A stretch of DNA of 64,000 bases from Tenacibaculum dicentrarchi (lineage in GTDB: Bacteria; Bacteroidota; Bacteroidia; Flavobacteriales; Flavobacteriaceae): assembly GCF_964036635.1 (NCBI RefSeq), contig NZ_OZ038524.1, positions 849,501-913,500 of the forward strand, written 5' to 3'. A program made the position numbers and the translations under genes. The notes below the pieces were generated by a model, which was given only the letters and a program-made list of their open reading frames with translations, was not told the DNA's origin and searched no databases. Positions 1 to 7,303 of the stretch are shown in pieces (the first letter of the stretch is position 1; each line of letters begins with the position of its first letter).

Positions 1-56
1 AAAGCGGCTGCATAACGAGCTGCTAAATTTATAACAATGGCTTCTCCGTTATTCAT
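1..56 (-). CDS. Phage tail gene downstream of chaperone, 5' end only
   Basis: The first 18 codons of a leftward gene are visible, beginning MNNGEAIVINLAARYAAA, and the rest is outside the window. Its ATG at 54-56 overlaps the stop codon (49-51) of the frameshifted extension of the tail chaperone frame, an arrangement typical of translational coupling. In contractile and siphoviral tails the gene after the chaperone pair is usually the tape measure. A tape-measure-like gene is however already present at 9940-11883, so the identity stays open. Confidence 0.55.
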   Translation of the reverse strand, partial: MNNGEAIVINLAARYAAA

Positions 57-255
57 TTGTTTTAATTGTTAAAATACCTTGAGTTGATAACCAGTTTATT
101 TGTGCCCATTTTATAGCCCAAACATCATCCGTTAATCTTTCAGGAAAAGGGATATGTAAAAAATGACTAATCAAAGCATCTGCCTTAAAATATAAATCGA
201 ATGCTTCCTCTTCGTTAAGCCTAGAACATCGCTCTAAACTTTCCCAAACTTTCCC
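49..255 (-). CDS. -1 frameshift extension of the tail chaperone (GT-like)
   Basis: The -1 frame is open from the slippery heptamer at 249-255 to the stop codon at 49-51. A slip there would replace the last four residues of the short product with 66 new ones, beginning VWESLERCSR and ending TIKTNE, giving about 169 residues. There is no ATG at the head of this frame, so it is best explained as a fusion and not an independent gene. The stop overlaps the start of the next gene. The frame is rich in charged and aromatic residues and reads like real protein. Whether slippage occurs is inference from the motif, phase and context. Confidence 0.7.
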   Translation of the reverse strand, partial: GKVWESLERCSRLNEEEAFDLYFKADALISHFLHIPFPERLTDDVWAIKWAQINWLSTQGILTIKTNE

Positions 256-557
256 TGGCGTATTGGAATTAAATCCATTAATAAACCTGCAACGGCATAA
301 AATAATCCGTCATCGCTTACTACTTCCTCTTTACTTGTTAGTAAACAATTTTTTACTAAAATTTCTTGTCCTTTTTTTGGATCAGATTGCATGAATTTCA
401 TCGTTTGCCCCACAACGCTACGCTTTGGAATAATTGCCAATACTTCCAGCTCGTCTATATTAAAATCGTCTAATGGTAAAATCAACGACTTTAATTTGTC
501 GCCGTGTTGTTTTTTTAGCGTTTCTTTTACTTCTTTACTAACTTCTTTTAATGCCAT
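234..557 (-). CDS. Putative tail assembly chaperone, short (zero-frame) product
   Basis: This is a 107-residue protein directly downstream of the tail tube gene, where Mu-like and lambda-like phages carry the tail assembly chaperone. The sequence matches no domain I recognise by eye, so the call rests on position, size and the frameshift signal. Near its end the zero frame reads CAG GGA AAG, which contains the heptamer GGGAAAG (255 down to 249) in the phase used for -1 slippage in lambda G/GT. The zero-frame stop is TAG at 234-236. The chaperone would bind the tape measure during tail assembly. Confidence 0.65.
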   Translation of the reverse strand: MALKEVSKEVKETLKKQHGDKLKSLILPLDDFNIDELEVLAIIPKRSVVGQTMKFMQSDPKKGQEILVKNCLLTSKEEVVSDDGLFYAVAGLLMDLIPIRQGKFGKV

Positions 558-614
558 TTTAAAGGGTATTTAAATCTTGTTTAATTTTTTTGTTTAAAAC
601 CTTATTTTAAAAAA

Positions 615-1031
615 TTAAGGTGCTACGTTTAATTTCACTTTTAAAGCAAATAAATCGTAATCTTTTACCAGCCCCATGTCGCCAGATACTTCACGACCTT
701 CATTTTGAAATTTCGCCAAAATAGTATCCACAACTATAATATTGAACTCATTGACAAACTCTACGGTAATCAAAAAAGGCTTGATATTCATAATACTTCC
801 TTTTGATGCAGTTTCAAAAGGAGTTATATCGTGCATCATTATAGCTATTGATGCGTTTGGTTTTATTTTACCGTGTGACCATGAAGTCGGATTTGCCCCT
901 AATGAATAATTCAATTGATTTTCCTGTTCGTTTCCGTAGGTAATTTTAGTTACTTCTAAAGGAACTCCATTTAGTTGAACTTTTACATCTGCAGAATCGT
1001 ATGCTTTTCCGTTTCTTGTAACTTTTGACAT
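615..1031 (-). CDS. Putative tail tube protein
   Basis: The product is 138 residues and follows the tail sheath with almost no spacer, the invariable sheath-tube order of contractile tails. It has no signal peptide or membrane segment. The sequence is consistent with a small beta-rich tube subunit, including alternating hydrophobic stretches such as FLITVEFVNEFNIIVVDTI in its second half. It would polymerise into the inner tube inside the sheath. I assign it by position, length and composition, since tube proteins diverge strongly; a small tail completion protein is the alternative. Confidence 0.75.
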   Translation of the reverse strand: MSKVTRNGKAYDSADVKVQLNGVPLEVTKITYGNEQENQLNYSLGANPTSWSHGKIKPNASIAIMMHDITPFETASKGSIMNIKPFLITVEFVNEFNIIVVDTILAKFQNEGREVSGDMGLVKDYDLFALKVKLNVAP

Positions 1032-1032
1032 T

Positions 1033-2268
1033 TTACGCTTGTGTTTTTAAATTAATAGTTCCTTTTATTTCACCAATTGCTCCTTTAGGAACTAAAACAA
1101 AGGAAACTTTCAACTCTTTAGAAACAATTAAATCACTGTCTTTATCAACAAAGGTTTTACCGAATGTAATTTCGCTACGTTGCTCCATATCTTCAAAAAC
1201 TTTGTCGCCAATATCTTCTAGGGCAACAACTACTCCTGGAGGAATTTTACCTGTATCTTTATTGACTACCCAATCTGTTTTTACCTTAGGTAAATATGCC
1301 GTTCGCAAACCTCTTACAGCTTTATCTAAAACACGCCCATAAGCAATAGTATGCTCGTTAACTTTGTTGTTTGCATCTACAATAATAGGCGTACAAGTGT
1401 GATCGTTATTTATACGAACACCCGCCATACCTGTATATTCTAAACCAAAAAGATAGCCTTTGGTTTCAAGGGTTTGCAGGTCCTCAAAAATTTCATCATT
1501 TTGTGTATGTGATGATAAACCAGGTTCTAGCCAAGCATCTTTTGTGGCATCGGTAATATTGAATTTTTCATTATTACCAACATTTTCATTTACTTTCGCC
1601 TTGGCACAAATACCTAATAAACTACCGACATCTGCAAAATGTTTACTTGCCTGTTTCTTTGCATAATTATAATCTTGACCAATAAATACAGAAACTTTTG
1701 TTGCGTTAAGATTTGCTATTTCTCTTAAATTAGCCATACTAGCGGCATTATTTCCACAGTTATATCCCTCTAAAAACACTTGACAAGGCATGTGGTTATT
1801 GTAAGCCCATAAAGCTAATCCTTGAGCTTTTGGAATTGCGCTATACACATTTTCTGGCATTCCATTTAACATGGTATATTGACCAGGTTCATTATAGGCA
1901 ATAGCTATTTGTTTAATTTTTCCTTTCGCAAAAGCTAACATTCTTTTAGCCTGTTCTTCACAAATAGAGCTCATTGTTCTTAATCCACTTTCCACAACCA
2001 TTAGGTACAATTCAGTACCATCTCCAGCGTTTCGGTAAAATTCTTTTAGATGCCTATGTAAAATTGTGTTTTCCGTAGTATCGAAAGTTTCCGTAATTCC
2101 TAAAGATTCGACACCTTTCATGTTGTAAACTACTTTAGGGCCATCGAAACCAAGTGGTGTAGGAGCAGTAACCGCCCCTACAATTATTCCACTTACAGAA
2201 TCTGCACCCCCCAGTACATTTGCACCCTGTTGTCCTTTTTTTATACTTACACCATTTATATTCGACAT
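1033..2268 (-). CDS. Phage tail sheath protein (DUF2586-like)
   Basis: This 411-residue protein resembles the DUF2586-type sheath proteins of Bacteroidota Mu-like phages. It has an N-terminal stretch with SVSGIIVGAV, a central Rossmann-like segment and a C-terminal part with GRVLDKAVRGLRTAYLP, typical of the conserved sheath end domain. Sheath subunits surround the tail tube and contract during injection. The gene follows the repeat protein gene by four bases and precedes the tube gene, so this is one leftward late transcript. Its presence shows that the phage is a myovirus like Mu. Confidence 0.85.
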   Translation of the reverse strand: MSNINGVSIKKGQQGANVLGGADSVSGIIVGAVTAPTPLGFDGPKVVYNMKGVESLGITETFDTTENTILHRHLKEFYRNAGDGTELYLMVVESGLRTMSSICEEQAKRMLAFAKGKIKQIAIAYNEPGQYTMLNGMPENVYSAIPKAQGLALWAYNNHMPCQVFLEGYNCGNNAASMANLREIANLNATKVSVFIGQDYNYAKKQASKHFADVGSLLGICAKAKVNENVGNNEKFNITDATKDAWLEPGLSSHTQNDEIFEDLQTLETKGYLFGLEYTGMAGVRINNDHTCTPIIVDANNKVNEHTIAYGRVLDKAVRGLRTAYLPKVKTDWVVNKDTGKIPPGVVVALEDIGDKVFEDMEQRSEITFGKTFVDKDSDLIVSKELKVSFVLVPKGAIGEIKGTINLKTQA

Positions 2269-2271
2269 AAT

Positions 2272-2643
2272 TTAATTGGCTTTAGTACTATCTTTATTAT
2301 CTGCTTCTTTTTGAGCTTTTTCTTCAGCTTCCTTTTCGGTATCTTCTAAAGCTTGCTGTTCTGCTTCTTTTTGAGCTTTTTCTTCAGCTTCCGTTTCGGC
2401 ATCTTCTAAGGCTTGCTGTTCTGCTTCTTTTTGGGCTTTTTCTTCAGCTTCCTTTTCAGCCTGTTTTTGCGTAGGAGAAACTACTTTTCTCTTTACAACT
2501 TCTAACTTTTCACCTGCTTTAAGACTATTATCGCCCAAGTATTTTTCTGTAAAAAATTCGCCTTTTGGGTTGATGTAAACAGCTTCGGCATCTTGGAACT
2601 TACCTAATATTTCGTAGGCTTGTTTTCTTTGTTCTCTTGTCAT
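2272..2643 (-). CDS. Capsid-adjacent protein with 20-residue acidic repeats
   Basis: The 123-residue product has a conserved-looking N-terminal half (about residues 1-55) with EILGKFQDAEAVYINPKGEFF. It then has two full copies and one partial copy of a 20-residue unit beginning AEEKAQKEAEQQALED. The repeats are Ala/Glu/Lys/Gln-rich and should form a continuous charged helix or coiled coil. The gene lies between capsid and sheath, a position where Mu-like phages encode small head-tail or head-decorating proteins. No enzymatic motif is present and its function is unknown. The repeat is also near-perfect at DNA level, so copy number may vary between isolates. Confidence 0.75.
   Translation of the reverse strand: MTREQRKQAYEILGKFQDAEAVYINPKGEFFTEKYLGDNSLKAGEKLEVVKRKVVSPTQKQAEKEAEEKAQKEAEQQALEDAETEAEEKAQKEAEQQALEDTEKEAEEKAQKEADNKDSTKAN
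2301..2460 (-). repeat. 60-bp tandem repeat inside a coding region
   Basis: Two full units (2341-2400 and 2401-2460) and about 40 bases of a third (2301-2340) repeat with a period of exactly 60 bases and few substitutions. The period is a multiple of three, so gain or loss of a unit keeps the frame of the 2272-2643 gene. It encodes the 20-residue helix unit described there. Confidence 0.95.
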
Positions 2644-2657
2644 AACTTTAAAAGAAT

Positions 2658-3575
2658 TTACTCGTTAGCACTTACAATTGCACCAAAACCGTGCTCTTGC
2701 TTTTTGTCACATAAACCGTAAGAATGCAATCTAAACTCACTTGTCGGATTCGCATTTCGTGTATCTGTATTCATTGGTTTGAATAAAGTTTGTACACTTT
2801 CAATATGATACACCGTATTTGGCGCATAATAAAAAACAGACCCTTTTTGGTCGGTAGCACCAACTACTGCTCCTTGATATTTTAACGCTCCTGATGCGCC
2901 GTAATAAACAGAACTATTATTCTCAAAAAACTTCAAATTAAAGAAGCGTTCGATAGCACCTGTTTTTGGGTTGATAATTAAATCACGATAATTGTTTGTT
3001 GCGCCTCTATCGTGTAATAAATCTGACTTGTGGTGGTCGCATAAAATCATGTGCCAAGCTGATTTATCTGTAAGATTCAAACCTTCTAATCGCACTAAAT
3101 AATCAACTAAATCTGTATAAGTTAAACGTTTTCTTCCGTTAATTACAGCGCCCGTAGTTCTTAAAATTGGCATTTTACCATCAACATTTTGTTGCGGTGC
3201 TAATTTATGCATTGCATAATCACGAACACCAATTTTAAAAGATTCGGAATGTTTCACTCTAATAGCTGCATCTTTATCAAAAGCCATTGCTCTTAATTCT
3301 GCGTCTGTAACTTGAGTTAAATCCGTGTCTAATTTGTCCCAGTTTACCAATCCTTTTTTACCAGTCATTGATTGTGGCGTAAAAGCATCTCCTTTATTTA
3401 TATGAAAACCAACATTATTGATTAACTTATTAAACTTGATACCATCCTTGTCAATTGCGGCAGGATTTGGGCGTTTAAGAGTTCCGATAAAATCATCGTT
3501 GAAATTTTTAAACTCCTCTAATAATTGTGGCTCCACATACTGTTCTAACCATATTCCATCTACTAATGCTGGCAT
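2658..3575 (-). CDS. Major capsid protein (Mu T-like position)
   Basis: The product has 305 residues, the size usual for major head subunits of Mu-like phages, and lies directly after the protease-scaffold gene. The start codon of this gene overlaps the stop codon of that gene. The N-terminus LEQYVEPQLLEEFKNFNDDF and a phage-capsid-like body without enzymatic motifs fit the E-loop/P-domain proteins of Bacteroidota phages. It would assemble into the icosahedral head on the scaffold. The assignment combines position, length and the protease-scaffold-capsid order. Confidence 0.8.
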   Translation of the reverse strand: MPALVDGIWLEQYVEPQLLEEFKNFNDDFIGTLKRPNPAAIDKDGIKFNKLINNVGFHINKGDAFTPQSMTGKKGLVNWDKLDTDLTQVTDAELRAMAFDKDAAIRVKHSESFKIGVRDYAMHKLAPQQNVDGKMPILRTTGAVINGRKRLTYTDLVDYLVRLEGLNLTDKSAWHMILCDHHKSDLLHDRGATNNYRDLIINPKTGAIERFFNLKFFENNSSVYYGASGALKYQGAVVGATDQKGSVFYYAPNTVYHIESVQTLFKPMNTDTRNANPTSEFRLHSYGLCDKKQEHGFGAIVSANE

Positions 3576-4663
3576 TATTTATTGTATTTAGCGTTAAACA
3601 TTTTATCATACTCCGCAGGGCTTTTTTCTGCTAGTTTTTCCAATCCTTTTGGATCTTCTTTTTGCCATTTGTCAAAATCCCAAGTAGCACGAGTTTCAGG
3701 TTGCCCAGAACTACCGTTTTGAATTGCATCTGCAATATTTGGAGCGGCATTGTTTTTTGGAGATTTTAGCACAATTCTTAAAGCTTCAACACCTGCTGAT
3801 TCTCCTATTTTAGCGTAAACTTCTCTTTGCGTAGCATCGAATAGTTTATCCTTTTCGGCAGTATCTAAAAGGGCTTTTATTTCACCTTTTTTATAATCCG
3901 CCAAGGCAGTTTCAGCAACTTTACGAGCTTGTATTTCTGTTTGTAATTGAGCTTGTACCGCCGTTATAATAGCAGTATCTGAACTTTGTGCAGTAACTTC
4001 CGATAAGCCCAAAGCCGTAATCAGTGGTTGTTTCATATTCGTTTTTTTTATCGTATTTGTTTTATTAATTGGTGTGGTTAACAAGGCAGCGTATCTACTG
4101 GACACTTCTGAAATTTGTAAGGCGGTAGGGTCTTCAATAACTACTGGAAGTTTTACAACCGCAGGAATTATTTTAGATACCAAGCCTAAAGCCAAACATT
4201 TTTCGGCATCAAACCAGTTATCACCAACTAACCATAATTTTACTTTTGCTTCTGGTAAACCTGTTTTTGCAACTAACTTTCTTACAAAATCTTTTTCCAT
4301 CGAACGCAATAAGTCAACTTCTTTTTGAATTTCATCGGCAGTACCACGAGGGTTTGCCGATGGCGCATGAATCATTAAATATCCATTATCTACTATTTCA
4401 ACATTTTCAATAGCTGTTGTGGCTATAGCTCCCATACTAGCAGCAATTCCATCAACTACAAGTTTGCTAACTTTTGTTGATTTATTTAGACCGTTAAAAA
4501 TGAAATTCCCCGCAAAAACATCGCCACCAACAGTATGCAGATGTACTTCTACATCGTCATATTCAGCTTCTATTCTGTTTAGGCATGAAACAAAATATTC
4601 GCCATCACCGTTCCAAATTCTGCCGTATGCTTGTAGTTTATTTCCAAGGGTTCTTATAATCAT
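3575..4663 (-). CDS. ClpP-like head maturation protease fused to scaffold
   Basis: Residues 1-170 form a ClpP/S49-like fold, with GGDVFAGNFIFNGL, the serine motif GIAASMGA (Ser76) and the histidine motif YLMIHAP (His99). Residues from about 205 to 362 are helical and charged and end in a Lys-rich tail, as expected of a scaffold. The protein would cut scaffold and capsid precursors during head maturation. A methionine at residue 210 (codon 4034-4036) begins MKQPLITALGL and could start a separate scaffold, as Z does inside gene I of Mu. The gene starts at the divergent late spacer and heads the leftward late arm. Confidence 0.9.
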   Translation of the reverse strand: MIIRTLGNKLQAYGRIWNGDGEYFVSCLNRIEAEYDDVEVHLHTVGGDVFAGNFIFNGLNKSTKVSKLVVDGIAASMGAIATTAIENVEIVDNGYLMIHAPSANPRGTADEIQKEVDLLRSMEKDFVRKLVAKTGLPEAKVKLWLVGDNWFDAEKCLALGLVSKIIPAVVKLPVVIEDPTALQISEVSSRYAALLTTPINKTNTIKKTNMKQPLITALGLSEVTAQSSDTAIITAVQAQLQTEIQARKVAETALADYKKGEIKALLDTAEKDKLFDATQREVYAKIGESAGVEALRIVLKSPKNNAAPNIADAIQNGSSGQPETRATWDFDKWQKEDPKGLEKLAEKSPAEYDKMFNAKYNK

Positions 4664-4802
4664 TTTAACGGATGTTTTTACCTAATTTTCAGCAAACATA
4701 AAGCTGTAATATGGATATAAAAACTACTTAAGTAATCGTTGCAATACATTGAAAATAAGTAGTTTGTTTTTTTGATTTTTGTTGTAAAACACATAGTAAT
4801 CA
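4664..4802. promoter_or_regulatory. Divergent late promoter region with inverted repeat
   Basis: This 139-bp spacer separates the two late arms. It contains a perfect 10-bp inverted repeat, AAACTACTTA at 4721-4730 and TAAGTAGTTT at 4756-4765. A -7-like TATGTTTG on the minus strand (4700 to 4693) could serve the leftward arm, but no -33 TTG is properly spaced, which fits an activator-dependent late promoter. The inverted repeat sits between the two arms, so one regulator could switch both. This regulatory reading is inference. Confidence 0.5.
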
Positions 4803-5249
4803 ATGGCTAAAAGAACAAATAATGAACCTATAAGAGCAATCGCACAACGAATGTTCGTGGAGGAAGGACTCAACGCAAAAGCCATTGCCATTGCGTTGGA
4901 TAAAACAGAACAAACTATCGGGCGATGGCGTAAAGGTTTTGGTGATAATCCTATTAATTGGGACGAAGAACGAAAGCAATTTTTAGCAACGCCTCATAAT
5001 ATTCGCAAATTAATAGCCAAAGAGCTTTCTCAACTTGTAGAAGGAAAAAAAGCCGAGCTAGATATGAAAGCAATTCAGGCGGCTATTAAGGCTTTGCAAG
5101 ATATGGCAGATGAAACTTCCGTAGAAGTTGTATATACAGTATTCAAAGAATTTGATAATTGGATGGCAGAGCAAGAACCTGAAATTGCAATTAGTTTTTT
5201 AGAATGGCATAAAAATTATTTATTACACAAAGCACAACAAACATCATAA
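4803..5249 (+). CDS. Phage terminase small subunit-like DNA-binding protein
   Basis: The 148-residue product has an N-terminal helix-turn-helix (about residues 12-40) with AKAIAIALDKTEQTIGRWRKGF. A helical C-terminal region that could mediate oligomerisation follows. It lies immediately before the large terminase, and its stop overlaps that gene's ATG (TAATG), so the two are translationally coupled. It would recognise phage DNA for packaging. Mu-like phages of Bacteroidota carry proteins of this size and HTH layout here. It is the first gene of the rightward late arm. Confidence 0.8.
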   Translation: MAKRTNNEPIRAIAQRMFVEEGLNAKAIAIALDKTEQTIGRWRKGFGDNPINWDEERKQFLATPHNIRKLIAKELSQLVEGKKAELDMKAIQAAIKALQDMADETSVEVVYTVFKEFDNWMAEQEPEIAISFLEWHKNYLLHKAQQTS

Positions 5250-6832
5250 TGAGCGCTATCGGATTAAATACAGCAATGGAAAAGTTGCTAAAAAGTTATG
5301 ATGCTCACTGTAAATCAGTAGAGCAATCTACTTTTATAGACCTTAACGAAACACCTGCCGAACGTAGAAAGAAAATAAAAGTATTAGAAAAAAACTATAT
5401 TACTTGGTTTCAAGAGATGTTTCCGCAATACGCAAAAGTTGAAAGTGCTTGGTTTCACAAAAAAATAGCAAAGCTTTTAATAGATAATGATGTTTGTAAT
5501 TTACTAGCTGAAATATATCGGTCTGGAGCAAAATCAGTGCATTTATGTATGGGGATTCCGTTGTATTTGTACGTTACTAAACGAATGAAATTTATGCTTT
5601 TAGTTGGGCAAACCGAACCAAAGGCAAAAAAACTAATTTCAGACATTCAAAGTCAATTAACACACAATCGCAGATTTTTACATTATTACGGTAAAAAATT
5701 TAAGTTTGGCGATTGGGCTTCTGGTGATTTTACCACAACCGATGACGTTAAATTTATCGCCATGGGTATTGGTCAATCGCCTCGTGGTTTACGGGAAGGA
5801 AATGAACGACCTGATTATATTGTTGTTGATGATGTAGATACAAAAGAACGCTGTTATAATGATGTTCGAAGTCAAAAAGCAGCCGAATGGGTTTGGGAAG
5901 ACTTAAAGGGAACTTTTGATGAAGGTGGTAAATTTCAACGCTTTGTAGTTGCTAATAATAACTTTCATAAAAATACTGTAATCAATCAGCTAAAAGCAGA
6001 TTTTACGCTAAATAATAAAAAGGCAAAGGAGTTTGGTTTCAAGAAAAAACACTTTGTAGTAACCGTAAATGCCGTTAAAAACTTAACCACTTTTGAGCCT
6101 AATTGGCCCGCAAAAACAAGTGCAGAATATTGGCGTGAAAAATACCATTCTACGCCGCATCGTTCTTTTATGCGTGAATATATGCACAAGCATATTGTGG
6201 AAGGTGCTATTTTTAAAAATGAATATATCAGTTATAAAAATAGATTAAAATACAGCCAATATGATGCTTTATGTTTTTATGGCGATTTATCGTACAAAGA
6301 TGCTGGAGATTTTAAAGCGATGGTTTTCGTTGGGAAAAAAGGACGTGAATTTCATTTATTAGATTGCTTTGTTAGGCAAACATCTCGATACAATGTCGCA
6401 AAATGGTTATATGAAAAGGTAGAAGATGAAAATTTACTTCAATACAATATTCAATATATGATTGAAGGACTTTTTGCTCAAGATGAATTTGTAAGCGATT
6501 TTGATGCCGTTGGCGATGAAATGGGCTGGTATGTTCCTGTTGTTGCTGATAACAAAAGTAAAAGCGGAAAGTTTGACCGTGTGGAAAGTATGGCAGGATA
6601 TTTTGAACGTAAAAATGTGTTTTTTAATACTAAAATAAAAGATACTATTGATTGCCTTGAATTACTAGACCAATTATTAGCCTTTCAAAAAGGAAGTGGT
6701 GTGCATGATGATGCACCAGATAGCTTACAATCGGCAATTGCAAAATTAAACACGTCCGCTTTTATTAATTCAACACCTCCAAGAACTACCAGCCGAAAAG
6801 AATTAATCAAAAAACAAAAAAACAGATTTTAA
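5249..6832 (+). CDS. Terminase large subunit
   Basis: The product has 527 residues, normal for Mu-like TerL. An N-terminal ATPase domain shows a Walker-B-like IVVDDVD (191-197) and the conserved GQSPRGLR (175-182). The usual P-loop is degenerate: the equivalent region reads RSGAKSVHLC (91-100). The C-terminal nuclease domain starts with YGDLSY (Asp346) and ends with an Asp-containing HDDAPDSLQ near residue 495. It drives DNA into the procapsid and cuts it. It overlaps its neighbours on both sides by TAATG junctions. Confidence 0.93.
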   Translation: MSAIGLNTAMEKLLKSYDAHCKSVEQSTFIDLNETPAERRKKIKVLEKNYITWFQEMFPQYAKVESAWFHKKIAKLLIDNDVCNLLAEIYRSGAKSVHLCMGIPLYLYVTKRMKFMLLVGQTEPKAKKLISDIQSQLTHNRRFLHYYGKKFKFGDWASGDFTTTDDVKFIAMGIGQSPRGLREGNERPDYIVVDDVDTKERCYNDVRSQKAAEWVWEDLKGTFDEGGKFQRFVVANNNFHKNTVINQLKADFTLNNKKAKEFGFKKKHFVVTVNAVKNLTTFEPNWPAKTSAEYWREKYHSTPHRSFMREYMHKHIVEGAIFKNEYISYKNRLKYSQYDALCFYGDLSYKDAGDFKAMVFVGKKGREFHLLDCFVRQTSRYNVAKWLYEKVEDENLLQYNIQYMIEGLFAQDEFVSDFDAVGDEMGWYVPVVADNKSKSGKFDRVESMAGYFERKNVFFNTKIKDTIDCLELLDQLLAFQKGSGVHDDAPDSLQSAIAKLNTSAFINSTPPRTTSRKELIKKQKNRF

Positions 6833-7257
6833 TGGCATTTATAACTGATGACGATTATACCGTTTTGGTACGTAACGAGGTAAAAGAAATTTTACTTGAA
6901 AATTATTCTGAAACAAAATTAAGAGGTGCCGAACAAATGGCATTGGCACAAATTAGAAACTATTTAGCAGGTAAATACGACGTAAACGAAATATTTAGTC
7001 AAGTAGCTGAAGCCCGAAATAGTCATATTTTAATGCTCGTATTAGATTGTGCCTTGTATCATTTATACACAAGTACTGTGCCTCGAAGCATGCCCGATAT
7101 TCGTTCGGCTCGTTATCAAGATGCTATTGATTGGCTCAAACTTGTAGCCTCTGGAGATACCACCGCAGATTTGCCAAAAAAAACAAATGAAGAAGGAGAA
7201 GTTTTACAGGGCATAAAATTTACATCAAAACACAAACCCGAAAACCATCGTTGGTAA
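6832..7257 (+). CDS. DUF1320 family phage protein (Mu gp36-like)
   Basis: The 141-residue product matches the DUF1320 pattern: an N-terminal aspartate-rich start, AEQMALAQIRNYLAGKYDV, a hydrophobic helix HILMLVLDCALYHLY, and RYQDAIDWLKLVASGD near the end. Proteins of this family are neck or head-completion components of Mu-like virions. In Mu the gene lies after the capsid gene, but here it sits between terminase and portal. It begins at the TerL stop codon. Confidence 0.85.
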   Translation: MAFITDDDYTVLVRNEVKEILLENYSETKLRGAEQMALAQIRNYLAGKYDVNEIFSQVAEARNSHILMLVLDCALYHLYTSTVPRSMPDIRSARYQDAIDWLKLVASGDTTADLPKKTNEEGEVLQGIKFTSKHKPENHRW

Positions 7258-7303
7258 AAACAATATTTAAAACGGCTTTAAAAGCTATTTAAAAAGAAAG
7301 AAA

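Noticed and set aside
1..56. Second tape measure gene at the left edge
   Set aside because: Only 18 codons are visible and do not identify the protein; it stays a partial gene of unknown identity.
1025..1342. Plus-strand frame opposite the tail sheath gene
   Set aside because: It is antisense to a well-supported gene and its Ser/Thr/Pro-rich product is typical of shadow frames; the same applies to other antisense frames in the window.
2301..2460. 60-bp tandem repeats as a CRISPR array
   Set aside because: The repeats are contiguous, have no spacers and are an in-frame part of a coding sequence.
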